IMG/VR virus record: IMGVR_UViG_3300017737_000017
Coordinates: 1 to 42,417 of that record
Strand: one strand, 5' to 3'
DNA length: 42,417 bases
From: a virus
Shown here: positions 1 to 7,268 of the stretch, piece after piece
Layout of the letters: every line of letters begins with the position of its first letter
Position numbering within the stretch: position 1 is the first letter of the stretch
Position numbers and translations under genes: made by a program
The notes under the pieces: model-generated
Told to the model about the DNA's origin: nothing
The model's database searches: none
Seen by the model: only the letters and a program-made list of their open reading frames with translations

Positions 1-2
1 AT

Positions 3-131
3 GGAGATGATCACGTCAGATATAGTGGAAAAACTTACCACAGAAAGAACGGTAAAATAAAGTATAACGGAAAGTGGCACGAAGAGGGGAGCAAAGCGTT
101 TCCTTGGGAAAAAGCTGCTTATAAAAAATAG
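3..131 (+). CDS. 3' end of a small basic protein of unknown function (partial)
   Basis: This reading frame is open from the window edge and stops at TAG 129-131, so only the last 42 codons are visible. The peptide is rich in Lys, Gly, His and aromatic residues and contains a tandem-like K-Y/T-x-x-x-G-K pattern (SGKTYHRKNGKIKYNGKW). It ends 4 nt before the next start, which fits the tightly packed operon that follows. No domain is recognised. The alternative frame that begins with ATG at position 1 gives only 19 codons and is less likely. Being a virion or accessory protein is inferred only from position. Confidence 0.5.
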   Translation, partial: GDDHVRYSGKTYHRKNGKIKYNGKWHEEGSKAFPWEKAAYKK

Positions 132-135
132 TAAC

Positions 136-435
136 ATGGGATATAAAATGAAAGGCTGTATGTACTCTAAAAAATCACCTTTAAAACAAAAGAAAAAAAC
201 AGTTGTAGGTGAAAACACTGATGAGTTAAAAAGAGATAAAAAAGGTAATAGCTATGCATTAAACATGTATGACCAAGCTGATGGTATAAATAAAGGTGAC
301 ACTATATTTGCTCCTGATTACAAGATACCAACTAGCTATGGTTATATAGAGGGTGGAGATTATGACGCTACGGAAACTAAAAGTAGTAAAAAAAGAAAGA
401 AAGGACCTAGATCTTACAATATAAAAACAAAATAA
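136..435 (+). CDS. Small basic protein with KMKG/KSPLKQ head, unknown function
   Basis: This is a 99-aa, very lysine-rich protein (C-terminus SSKKRKKGPRS...). Residues 4-7 read KMKG and residues 13-18 read KSPLKQ, at exactly the same positions as in the next gene (437-733). The bodies of the two proteins are otherwise unlike each other. No signal peptide or membrane segment is visible. The start is the ATG four bases after the previous stop, with no Shine-Dalgarno sequence. Position in a late operon and the shared head suggest a virion or head-internal protein, but that is inference. A KTPLKQ variant of the head occurs in the internal-virion candidate at 23917. Confidence 0.7.
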   Translation: MGYKMKGCMYSKKSPLKQKKKTVVGENTDELKRDKKGNSYALNMYDQADGINKGDTIFAPDYKIPTSYGYIEGGDYDATETKSSKKRKKGPRSYNIKTK

Positions 436-436
436 T

Positions 437-733
437 ATGACGTTTAAAATGAAAGGGTTTTTATACCCAGGGAAATCCCCGTTAAAACAACAAGGACCTA
501 TACCTGAAAAAAATCCAGATTTAATGAAAGGTGAAATGGAAGGAACGTGGGTTTACAAGGGTAAAGATAAAAACGAAAGAATTATTGATTTAGAAGATAG
601 AGCTGAGTTTGCTTCAAGCGATGCTGAAGGTGCTGAGGGCAAAGAAAAGAAGAAACACTTGGCTAATGCTAAAAAACTTCAACATGAGGCTGATATTATT
701 AGAAACAGAAAGCCAGATAAAAAACAAAAGTAA
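437..733 (+). CDS. Small charged protein with KMKG/KSPLKQ head, unknown function
   Basis: This is a 98-aa, highly charged protein. Its head again has KMKG at residues 4-7 and KSPLKQ at 13-18. The middle is acidic (DLEDRAEFASSDAEGAEGKE) and the last third is a lysine-rich helix. It starts one base after the stop of the preceding gene, and its TAA shares a base with the ATG of the holin gene, so the three genes are probably translationally linked. A second plus-strand frame overlaps its 3' half but has no independent support. Function is unknown; the common head with its neighbour could be a docking, packaging or processing signal. Confidence 0.7.
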   Translation: MTFKMKGFLYPGKSPLKQQGPIPEKNPDLMKGEMEGTWVYKGKDKNERIIDLEDRAEFASSDAEGAEGKEKKKHLANAKKLQHEADIIRNRKPDKKQK

Positions 734-1125
734 TGAGTATATTAACAAAAATATTTTCTTCTGGAGCAACAGAGCTTATAAAGGGTGTTGGTGGTGTTAT
801 AGACAATCTACACACGTCGAAGGAAGAAAAGCTAGCTGCTGAACTTAAGGTTAAAGAGCTTATAGCTAGTTACGAGGCTGAAATGCAAAAACAAGTTACA
901 GAAAGATGGAAGATGGACATGCAGTCAGACTCTTGGCTGTCCAAAAATATAAGACCATTAGTATTAATTTTTTTAGTAGTATCAACAGTGTTATTAGTTT
1001 TTATAGACGCTGGTGTTATAGCTTTTGAAGTTAAAGCTTCTTGGGTAGACTTATTACAATTAGTATTAATAACCGTGATCGGTGCCTACTTCGGAGGACG
1101 TTCACTTGAAAAAGTAAAAAAATAA
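733..1125 (+). CDS. Holin (3TM, GTA-type)
   Basis: This 130-aa protein should sit in the inner membrane and release the endolysin at the end of infection. The N-terminus is amphipathic (ILTKIFSSGATELIKGVGGV), residues about 30-70 form a charged helix, and SDSWLSKNIRP is followed by two strongly hydrophobic segments (about residues 77-102 and 107-122). The W-x-x-D...S-x-x-x-x-x-R-P pattern before the membrane segments is what I recall of the GTA_holin_3TM family. It starts on the overlapping TAATG of the upstream gene. Its likely partner is the M15-type endolysin at 40286, at the far end of the plus-strand operon. Identification is from motif and hydrophobicity only. Confidence 0.75.
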   Translation: MSILTKIFSSGATELIKGVGGVIDNLHTSKEEKLAAELKVKELIASYEAEMQKQVTERWKMDMQSDSWLSKNIRPLVLIFLVVSTVLLVFIDAGVIAFEVKASWVDLLQLVLITVIGAYFGGRSLEKVKK

Positions 1126-1128
1126 ATT

Positions 1129-1728
1129 ATGGCAACAAATTACAACTTTGATCCGTTAGGATCTATGGGTAGCGTTTATACTGACGCTAATAGCGCTGTT
1201 ATACCGCCGCAGGGAATGGTTATTACAGCTATACAATTTTTAGCAGACAATATATTAACTGAGTTACTAGCAGAACAACACCCAGCTGGCGTAGCCGCTG
1301 GACCAAAGTATATTAGTACAACTGTCGCTCATGCGGCTGGTGACGCTAGTCAAGCTTGTGGTAATGGTAATTCAGTTGGGCCAACAATAACAATGACTGG
1401 TACTAATGCAGCTGTTAAAGTAGGACAAAGAGTTACAACAGCAACACCAAGCGCTACATTTCCATCTCACCACGATTATGCCACAGGTATTGACCCTGTT
1501 TTTATTACAGCAATATCAGCTAACGGTTTAGTTTTAACACTATCTAGAAACGTTGCACTTTCTAATGGTACTAACATGGAGTTTTCAGCTCCTCTTGGCA
1601 CTGGTCACGGTGGTATAGAAACTGACAATGCTGTTTTTCCAAAAGGTTTAACTATATATGGTAGATGGACAAGCGTTAAAGCTACACCTGATGCAAATGG
1701 TGGTATAATCTGTTACTTCGGAGTTTAA
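1129..1728 (+). CDS. Beta-rich probable virion/tail-appendage protein
   Basis: This is a 199-aa protein rich in Gly, Ala, Thr and Asn with no signal peptide or membrane segment, the composition expected of a phage tail or decoration protein. Residues about 85-155 hold a module with the pattern V-G-x-x-V...P...I-T-A-I-x-x-x-x-L-x-L-S...G-x-x-x-x-F. A similar module is found near the C-terminus of the 683-aa protein at 20295. The C-terminal part (GLTIYGRWTSVKATPDANGG) looks like a closing beta-sandwich. The stop overlaps the next start by one base. Exact function is not known; position among tail-appendage genes supports a structural role. Confidence 0.65.
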   Translation: MATNYNFDPLGSMGSVYTDANSAVIPPQGMVITAIQFLADNILTELLAEQHPAGVAAGPKYISTTVAHAAGDASQACGNGNSVGPTITMTGTNAAVKVGQRVTTATPSATFPSHHDYATGIDPVFITAISANGLVLTLSRNVALSNGTNMEFSAPLGTGHGGIETDNAVFPKGLTIYGRWTSVKATPDANGGIICYFGV

Positions 1729-2144
1729 TGTTAGGCTTAAGTTTAAATGGACAAGCTTCACGCTCTTCAGCCGTAGTTATAGAAGATTATTTATGGTCTT
1801 CCGTGACAGCTGGCGAAATAACACCTAGATTTAGTGACGTTAGACTAAGCAATGTTCAAGACTTTAATGATGCTTGGGATATAGGCGAAGTAGGTAATTC
1901 CACTGGTGGTGACGCTGGTGGAGGGATGTTTAGTACTGCTTCAAGAAATCACATGATGCCAGCAACAGACCCAAACCCAAATTACTTTTCTGATGACGAA
2001 GGTTATTGGGTTGTTACAGAGGCAAACAACTTAGCGATGACTGATGCTGAGGACATGAGGGTTGGTCAAGACGGGGATAGTGATACAGAGTTGACACCAA
2101 TAGCTGTAGGAAACTTCCCTATTGGAGATGGAAATTACGTATAA
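1728..2144 (+). CDS. Hypothetical protein, probable virion-associated
   Basis: This is a 138-aa acidic protein with many Asp, Asn, Gly and Ser residues and no recognised domain. Its ATG shares the last base of the preceding stop codon (taATG), so it is likely translationally coupled to the 199-aa protein upstream. The sequence is low in lysine, unlike most neighbours, and contains a glycine-rich turn (STGGDAGGGMFS). I do not recognise the family. Location between two probable tail-appendage genes suggests a partner or decoration role, but nothing in the sequence demonstrates this. Confidence 0.6.
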   Translation: MLGLSLNGQASRSSAVVIEDYLWSSVTAGEITPRFSDVRLSNVQDFNDAWDIGEVGNSTGGDAGGGMFSTASRNHMMPATDPNPNYFSDDEGYWVVTEANNLAMTDAEDMRVGQDGDSDTELTPIAVGNFPIGDGNYV

Positions 2145-2165
2145 AAATAAATAAAAAAATAAGAT

Positions 2166-2669
2166 ATGGCAACACCAAGTGTAGTACCTAGAGCCGACGG
2201 CGAGGGTAAAATAGGAACATCAATAAAAAGATGGTCTGAAGGTCACTATGACCAGTTAGAGTTAGGACATCCAACTAGACCTATAACAGGTTACGAGTCT
2301 TTTATAATATGCGCGTCAGACGAAACAACAGCTATAACAACTGGAGATGACAAAGTTAGGTTTACAATGCCTTACTCATTTCACGTAGAGGAAATAAAAG
2401 CAACACTAAGCGCGACTAGTACTAGTGGTAATGTTACTGTTCAGGTTACTGAAAACGGTGCTGCAAATAACATAACATCAGCGGCTATATCAATAACTGC
2501 AGGCGCGGTATTAGGAACTACTACTACTTTTGGTAGTGGCGGTGGAACAAATCCAGATGCAAATATACCAGAGGATGCTGTTGTAGGTGTAAATATAGAT
2601 GGCGCTGGAACAGCTGCTAAAGGTTTAAAAGTAATGATAATAGGATACAGAAGTAATCACACTTTATAA
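2166..2669 (+). CDS. Tail-fibre/appendage-like protein
   Basis: This 167-aa protein begins with a V-P-R-A-D-G-E-G-x-I-G-T-x-x-K-R-W head (residues 7-23). I associate this type of head with tail-appendage proteins of uncultivated marine phages. The remainder is a beta-sandwich-like stretch: FTMPYSFHVEEIKATLS, then alternating T/V strands, ending in KVMIIGYRSN. No catalytic motif is seen. The ATG follows an A-rich leader (aaaaataagatATG) without Shine-Dalgarno. It overlaps the next gene by one base. A structural role at the virion periphery is likely; the precise position (fibre, spike tip or head decoration) is not determined. Confidence 0.65.
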   Translation: MATPSVVPRADGEGKIGTSIKRWSEGHYDQLELGHPTRPITGYESFIICASDETTAITTGDDKVRFTMPYSFHVEEIKATLSATSTSGNVTVQVTENGAANNITSAAISITAGAVLGTTTTFGSGGGTNPDANIPEDAVVGVNIDGAGTAAKGLKVMIIGYRSNHTL

Positions 2670-3481
2670 TGAGTAATATAATTATAAATCCATTTGCTTT
2701 TGGTGGCTTTCACAACACCACAACTAACACTCAATCATTTTCGTTTGATGGGGCGGGTGATTTTCTCTCTCGTGCAGATGATAATAACTGGGATTTTATA
2801 GATGGCAGTGCTACTGGCACCGATAACGAGAAGCATAGTTTTTCTTTTTGGATGAAGAGAAACGTGGCTAATGGTACTTATGGTATAATTTCAAAATATA
2901 GCGGAGGTGCTAATAATTCTTATAGACATTTCTACCACACCAGTGGGAGTGGTGGTTTATTCTTAGATACTTATCAGGGGTCTGGTAGTGCTTACAAAAG
3001 AAGAGTTATTGAAAATCAATTTAACACCAATTGGGAGCATCACGTTTGGGTTCACGATGGAAATCCTACAGGTTGGAAACTTTACATAAATGGAGTTCTA
3101 CAAACTGACACTAATAATACGGGTGGTACTGGTGGTGAAATGGTTGATACAGCTGCTGCTGTTTATATTGGAAAAGCAAGTGGCTTGTCTGATTTAGCTG
3201 GTAAGATGTGTCAGTTCATGGCTTGGAAAGGTATTGAGTTAGACCAAGCAGCAGCGACATATCTGTATGCCGGCGGTACAGCAATGAGAAACCCAACGTT
3301 AGCAGGTAATCAAGGAACTGGAGTTTACACACAAACACAAGCAGACGGTTTGTTAGTTTGGTTACCCATGGACGATGCTAATGGTGCTGATGATCACTCG
3401 GGGTCAACTCATGGAACACATAATTTTACAAAAAACGGTAACTGTGACGTTACAACAGGAGCGGGTAACGTACCATTCTAA
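2669..3481 (+). CDS. LamG / concanavalin A-like lectin-domain virion protein
   Basis: This 270-aa protein contains one LamG-type (ConA-like) jelly roll. Residues about 22-36 read SFSFDGAGDFLSRAD. These are followed by the HSFSFWMKRN strand, the HHVWVHDGNPTGWKLYING strand pair with the typical W-K-L-Y-I-N-G-V-L core, a VYIGKASG strand, and a closing GLLVWLPMDDANGADDHSG region. Such domains bind carbohydrates and are common in phage appendages that contact surface polysaccharide. It is the last gene of this block and is followed by a 58-bp gap with a palindrome. Receptor or decoration function is inferred from fold and position. Confidence 0.75.
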   Translation: MSNIIINPFAFGGFHNTTTNTQSFSFDGAGDFLSRADDNNWDFIDGSATGTDNEKHSFSFWMKRNVANGTYGIISKYSGGANNSYRHFYHTSGSGGLFLDTYQGSGSAYKRRVIENQFNTNWEHHVWVHDGNPTGWKLYINGVLQTDTNNTGGTGGEMVDTAAAVYIGKASGLSDLAGKMCQFMAWKGIELDQAAATYLYAGGTAMRNPTLAGNQGTGVYTQTQADGLLVWLPMDDANGADDHSGSTHGTHNFTKNGNCDVTTGAGNVPF

Positions 3482-3498
3482 TAAGTTATCTACAATAC

Positions 3499-3516
3499 GT
3501 GTAACTATATAGTTAC
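3499..3516 (+). promoter_or_regulatory. Perfect 16-bp palindrome / putative promoter or operator
   Basis: The gap between 3482 and 3539 contains the perfect palindrome GTAACTATATAGTTAC at 3501-3516. The string GTGTAACTATATAGTTA (3499-3515) matches GTGTGATTATTTAGTTA at 22721-22737 in 14 of 17 positions; both lie in intergenic gaps shortly before a start codon. The downstream leader (TTAAATTAAATAT) is also shared. Promoter or operator function is inference. A terminator is less likely because the stem is AT-rich and there is no T run. Confidence 0.45.
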
Positions 3517-3539
3517 AAAATAAACTTAAATTAAATATA

Positions 3540-3836
3540 ATGTCAAAAAACACAAGTAAAATGATAAAAGAACTTAAAGGTATTAAACCTGAAATTATCA
3601 AAAAAGAAGAATTAACTAGATTAAGAGAAATAGTTGGGGCTATAAACGAAAACAAAATGGGCATAGGAACGCTTGAAGCCCAAAAACATAGTCTAATACA
3701 CCAGTTAGCTGCGATAAACGAAAGATTAACAGTTATGCAAGATGAACTAATGAAAGAGTATGGTACTCTAGATATAGACATAAACACTGGTGAAATAAAA
3801 TATAATGAAAATGACGAAGCTAATAAGAAAGATTAG
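3540..3836 (+). CDS. Small coiled-coil protein, unknown function
   Basis: This is a 98-aa, charged, almost wholly helical protein. Residues about 20-78 have a heptad-like pattern (LTRLREIVGAINENKMGIG, LEAQKHSLIHQLAAINERL) and the tail is acidic (DINTGEIKYNENDEANKKD). It is the first gene after the palindromic gap, with the start in a TTAAATATAATG context. Its last 32 nt overlap the next gene in another frame. Family not recognised. Lying just upstream of the terminase genes, it could be a packaging or assembly accessory factor, but that is a guess from position. Confidence 0.65.
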   Translation: MSKNTSKMIKELKGIKPEIIKKEELTRLREIVGAINENKMGIGTLEAQKHSLIHQLAAINERLTVMQDELMKEYGTLDIDINTGEIKYNENDEANKKD

Positions 3837-4032
3837 TATAGGTAAAGACTACAAAAATGATGCTATGCATTATGCTGTTGGTCAAGAAGTATACGGTGGA
3901 CATAAAATATGTGATATAGTAGAAGAGGAAACTAAGTTTTCTGTTTACATAACAAAAAACAAAGAGGTTTTACCTTGGAAAGACTTCAACAAGAACATGG
4001 CTGTATCTGTAGAGTATAACTTACAATATTAA
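3805..4032 (+). CDS. Small hypothetical protein
   Basis: This is a 75-aa protein whose start lies inside the 3' end of the previous gene (32-nt overlap). A second in-frame ATG at 3811 would shorten the overlap and the protein by two residues. The sequence has alternating strands (HYAVGQEVYGGHKICDIVEE, KFSVYITKNKEVLPW) that would suit a small beta-barrel or SH3-like fold; this is an impression, not a family match. It ends 5 nt before the next start. Function unknown. Confidence 0.55.
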   Translation: MKMTKLIRKISIGKDYKNDAMHYAVGQEVYGGHKICDIVEEETKFSVYITKNKEVLPWKDFNKNMAVSVEYNLQY

Positions 4033-4037
4033 AAATT

Positions 4038-4241
4038 ATGGCATATAAACAAGCAGGGTGGTCTCCATTTACAAAGCTAGATGATAAGGCTAGAAAGAAA
4101 GAAATAAAAACTTTCATAAAAAACAACATGGATAAAATGTCTGACGCTGAAATGATGAAAGCTGTTAGATCAAAATCTGATAATAAGACTGAGTACAATT
4201 GGAACGTTAAAACCAAAGAAGTAGAAGCTCATGATTTATAA
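4038..4241 (+). CDS. Small basic hypothetical protein
   Basis: This is a 67-aa protein beginning MAYKQAGWSPFTKLDD, followed by a lysine-rich helix (KARKKEIKTFIKNNMDKMSD). The AYKQxG-SPF-K head loosely recalls the lysine/serine-proline heads of the small proteins at 136 and 437 but is not the same motif. Its final base overlaps the ATG of the next gene (taATG). No domain recognised; location just before the terminase region is the only functional hint. Confidence 0.55.
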   Translation: MAYKQAGWSPFTKLDDKARKKEIKTFIKNNMDKMSDAEMMKAVRSKSDNKTEYNWNVKTKEVEAHDL

Positions 4242-4831
4242 TGAAAAGCGTTTATAACTTTGTTGTTGAGCCTATTGGTGGTAGATATAATAATACTAAA
4301 AATGTTGGTGATTCTGAATTGATATTAAACACAGAAATGTACAATCACAAGTATGTTAATAGAGAAGCCAAAGTATTATCATCGCCTATAATAACTAATA
4401 GTAATATAAAAGTTGGTGATAAGGTTATATTACATCACAATGTTTTTAGAAGGTGGGAAAATCAGTATGGTGAAGAGAAAAACAGCAGAAGCTATTTTGA
4501 AGAAAATAAATATTTTGTAAATGAAGATCAAATATTTTTGTACAAAAGAAATAAAGATTGGATAGCACCAAAAGAATATTGTTTTATAAAACCAATCAAA
4601 AGCATAGACAACTACGATAATAACAGTGAAAGACCTTGTATAGGTATAGTTAAGTATTCTGTAGAAAAAAGTTTAATTGGTTGTTTAGTTGGTTTTCACC
4701 CTGGTTCTGAATACGAGTTTGTTGTGGACGGACAAAGACTATATAGAGTTTTATCAAATTTAATTACAATAAAATATGAATATCAAGGAAACGAAGAAGA
4801 ATATAATCCTAGCTGGGCAGAAAGCAGTTGA
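4241..4831 (+). CDS. Conserved phage protein, possible tandem GroES-like barrels
   Basis: This is a 196-aa protein with no signal peptide or membrane segment. Two segments look like chaperonin-10 (GroES) beta-barrels. One spans about residues 44-100 (NIKVGDKVILHHNVFRRW, then YFVNEDQIFLYKR), where I-K-V-G-D-K-V-I resembles the GroES core strand and the charged insert after VFRRW could correspond to a mobile loop. The other spans about residues 132-185 (GIVKYS...VGFHPGSEYEFVVDGQRLYRV). Phage GroES homologues such as T4 gp31 help fold the capsid protein, which would suit its place before the head genes. The match is by eye and weak; simple 'conserved hypothetical' is the safe call. It overlaps the next gene by 56 nt. 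Confidence 0.6.
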   Translation: MKSVYNFVVEPIGGRYNNTKNVGDSELILNTEMYNHKYVNREAKVLSSPIITNSNIKVGDKVILHHNVFRRWENQYGEEKNSRSYFEENKYFVNEDQIFLYKRNKDWIAPKEYCFIKPIKSIDNYDNNSERPCIGIVKYSVEKSLIGCLVGFHPGSEYEFVVDGQRLYRVLSNLITIKYEYQGNEEEYNPSWAESS

Positions 4832-5051
4832 AGAGCTAATTAAAGTAGCTAAAGAAGCAATCGTTGATTCAGACGATGATATATCAGCAGATAGACTTAA
4901 AAATGCAGCTGCGACAAAGAAACTCGCTATATTTGATGCATTTGAAATACTTAACAGAATCCAAGAAGAAGAAAGCTTACTTGAAGGTAGATCACCTGAG
5001 AAAAACAAAGAGCAAGTCTTTAAGGGTTTCGCAGAAGGTAGATCAAAATGA
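4776..5051 (+). CDS. terS: Probable terminase small subunit
   Basis: This is a 91-aa helical, charged protein (GQKAVEELIKVAKEA, then KLAIFDAFEILNRIQEEESL). It sits directly upstream of the large terminase and overlaps it by 4 nt (ATGA), the usual arrangement of terminase subunits, where the small subunit recognises the DNA and stimulates the motor. There is no obvious helix-turn-helix at the N-terminus, so the assignment rests on position, size and helical content. Its start lies 56 nt inside the preceding gene in a different frame. The opposite-strand frame over this stretch looks like a shadow of it. Confidence 0.55.
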   Translation: MNIKETKKNIILAGQKAVEELIKVAKEAIVDSDDDISADRLKNAAATKKLAIFDAFEILNRIQEEESLLEGRSPEKNKEQVFKGFAEGRSK

Positions 5052-7267
5052 AGTACGAGCAAACACTAGTAAAAACGATAGATCCTGTTAAAAAAACAAC
5101 AATAAGCAGGCTTAATAAAAACAAAAAATGGGAATATGGATACAATAAAGAGCATGATATCGTGGTTATCTCTAAAACTGGAAAAATTGGACAAGTGGTG
5201 GAGATTCAAAATTTGCGAATTGGGTTGCCGCTTGAACCGAAAACAGTGTACGTGCACCCTAAAAACAAATGGGTAAAATTAGATCAACCACAAGAATTAA
5301 GTAGGTTAAAAAATATATTCGACTGGAGAAGTTATCCTGAAGAGCAAAAAGAGCAGTGGTTTGATTACATAGACGAAGAGTTCAAGAGAAGAGACGAAGG
5401 TTTTTGGTTTACTAACAATGGTAAGCCAACATACATAACAGGCGCTCACTATATGTATTTGCAGTGGAGTAAGATAGATGTAGGCGCACCGGATTTTAGA
5501 GAGGCAAATAGATTGTTCTTTATATTTTGGGAAGCTTGTAAAGCAGATAAAAGATGTTATGGGATGTGCTATCTTAAAAACAGACGTTCTGGATTTTCTT
5601 TTATGTCGTCAGCCGAAGCGGTTAATCAAGCCACTATATCAAGTGATAGTAGATATGGTATATTATCAAAAAGTGGAGCTGATGCTAAAAAAATGTTTAC
5701 AGACAAGGTAGTACCTATTAGTATAAACTATCCATTTTTCTTTAAACCTATTCAAGATGGTATGGACCGTCCTAAATCCGAGCTCGCTTATCGTGTACCT
5801 GCTAGTAAGTTTACTAGAAAAAAGATAACAACAAACGAAAAGCTAGAGAATATAAAAGGCTTAGATACAACTATAGATTGGAAAAATACTGGAGACAATA
5901 GTTATGACGGTGAAAAACTAGCGTTACTAGTACATGATGAAAGTGGTAAGTGGGAAAGACCTGACAATATATTAAACAACTGGAGAGTTACAAAAACATG
6001 TTTACGATTAGGTAGTAGAATTATAGGTAAGTGCATGATGGGTTCAACATCTAACGCTTTAGATAAAGGAGGCGATAACTTTAAAAAACTATACAATGCA
6101 AGCGATGTCTCAAAAAGAAATAGAAATGGTCAGACAAAGTCTGGTTTATACTCTTTGTTTATCCCAATGGAATGGAACTACGAAGGATTTATTGATGAGC
6201 ACGGAGTTCCAGTTTTCACTACTCCTGATGTCGACGTGTTTGCCCCAGACGGTGAACTGATAGATGTAGGCGTAATAGATAACTGGCAAAACGAGGCTGA
6301 TGGTTTGAAGGGTGATCCGGATGCTTTAAATGAGTTTTACCGTCAATTTCCTCGAACTACAGAGCACGCTTTTAGAGATGAGGCAAAAAACAGTATATTT
6401 AATTTAACAAAAATATACGAGCAGATAGATTACAACGAAGAGCTTGGTAGAAGTTTGGGTATAACAAAAGGTAATTTTCAGTGGGTAAACGGGGTAAAGG
6501 ACTCTAGGGTTATATTTTATCCAGACATAAATGGTAGGTTTAACATATCTTGGGTTCCACCTCAACCAATACAAAACAATGTAGTTATAAAAAATGGTAT
6601 ACGATACCCTGGAAACGAGCATGTTGGTGCTTTTGGTTGTGATAGTTACGATATCAGTGGTACTGTAGATGGTCAAGGTTCAAAAGGAGCACTACACGGA
6701 TTAACAAAATTCTCCATGGAAGACGCTCCGGCTAATAGTTTTTTTCTTGAATACTTAGCTAGACCGCAAACAGCTGATATGTTTTTTGAGGATGTTTTAA
6801 TGGCTTGTGTTTTTTATGGCATGCCTTTGTTAGCTGAAAATAATAAACCAAGATTATTGTATTACTTTAGAAGAAGAGGTTATAGAGGTTTTAGTATGAA
6901 CAGACCTGATAAAGTTTGGAACAAGCTATCTGTAGCGGAAAAAGAAGTAGGTGGAATACCAAACTCTAGTGAAGACATTAAGCAGGCTCATGCCGCTGCT
7001 ATCGAGATGTATATACAAGATCACGTTGGTATGAAGCAAGATGGGACACATGGTGGTATGTATTTTAACGTAACACTTAACGACTGGAGTAGGTTTGATA
7101 TAAATAGAAGAACCAAGTATGACGCTTCTATAAGTTCTGGTTTAGCTATAATGGCTTGTAACAGACATTTGTACAGACCTAACCCAAGATTAGAAAAACA
7201 AGAGTTAAACTTAAATATTTCTAAGTATAACAACAAGGGAGTAAATTCAAAAATAATTAAACGATAA
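5048..7267 (+). CDS. terL: Terminase large subunit (packaging ATPase/nuclease)
   Basis: This 739-aa protein is the DNA-packaging motor, docking on the portal. The ATPase half shows the Walker A position as KNRRSGFSF (residues 177-185), where the usual GK[ST] lysine is replaced by Phe183. Walker B is ALLVHDE (292-298, with D297/E298), and a coupling-type motif GSTS lies at 332-335. The nuclease half has metal-binding aspartate candidates D532 (GAFGCDSYD) and D692 (KYDASISSGLA), and a middle acidic site around FFEDVLMA. Such TerLs act in the cytoplasm to package and cut DNA. The start overlaps terS by 4 nt and the portal gene begins 2 nt after the stop. The overall look recalls TerLs of crAss-like and marine podoviruses. 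Confidence 0.92.
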   Translation: MKYEQTLVKTIDPVKKTTISRLNKNKKWEYGYNKEHDIVVISKTGKIGQVVEIQNLRIGLPLEPKTVYVHPKNKWVKLDQPQELSRLKNIFDWRSYPEEQKEQWFDYIDEEFKRRDEGFWFTNNGKPTYITGAHYMYLQWSKIDVGAPDFREANRLFFIFWEACKADKRCYGMCYLKNRRSGFSFMSSAEAVNQATISSDSRYGILSKSGADAKKMFTDKVVPISINYPFFFKPIQDGMDRPKSELAYRVPASKFTRKKITTNEKLENIKGLDTTIDWKNTGDNSYDGEKLALLVHDESGKWERPDNILNNWRVTKTCLRLGSRIIGKCMMGSTSNALDKGGDNFKKLYNASDVSKRNRNGQTKSGLYSLFIPMEWNYEGFIDEHGVPVFTTPDVDVFAPDGELIDVGVIDNWQNEADGLKGDPDALNEFYRQFPRTTEHAFRDEAKNSIFNLTKIYEQIDYNEELGRSLGITKGNFQWVNGVKDSRVIFYPDINGRFNISWVPPQPIQNNVVIKNGIRYPGNEHVGAFGCDSYDISGTVDGQGSKGALHGLTKFSMEDAPANSFFLEYLARPQTADMFFEDVLMACVFYGMPLLAENNKPRLLYYFRRRGYRGFSMNRPDKVWNKLSVAEKEVGGIPNSSEDIKQAHAAAIEMYIQDHVGMKQDGTHGGMYFNVTLNDWSRFDINRRTKYDASISSGLAIMACNRHLYRPNPRLEKQELNLNISKYNNKGVNSKIIKR

Positions 7268-7268
7268 T

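Noticed and set aside
609-842. 77-aa plus-strand frame overlapping the 437 gene and the holin
   Set aside because: It overlaps two better genes in another frame and has no coupling to either.
3501-3516. Palindrome as a rho-independent terminator
   Set aside because: The stem is AT-rich, has no loop of usable size and no T run; operator or promoter use is more likely.
3404-3787. 127-aa minus-strand frame across the 3481-3539 gap
   Set aside because: It lies opposite the LamG and coiled-coil genes, has a composition expected from the complement of AT-rich coding sequence, and covers the palindrome; no motif or start context supports it.
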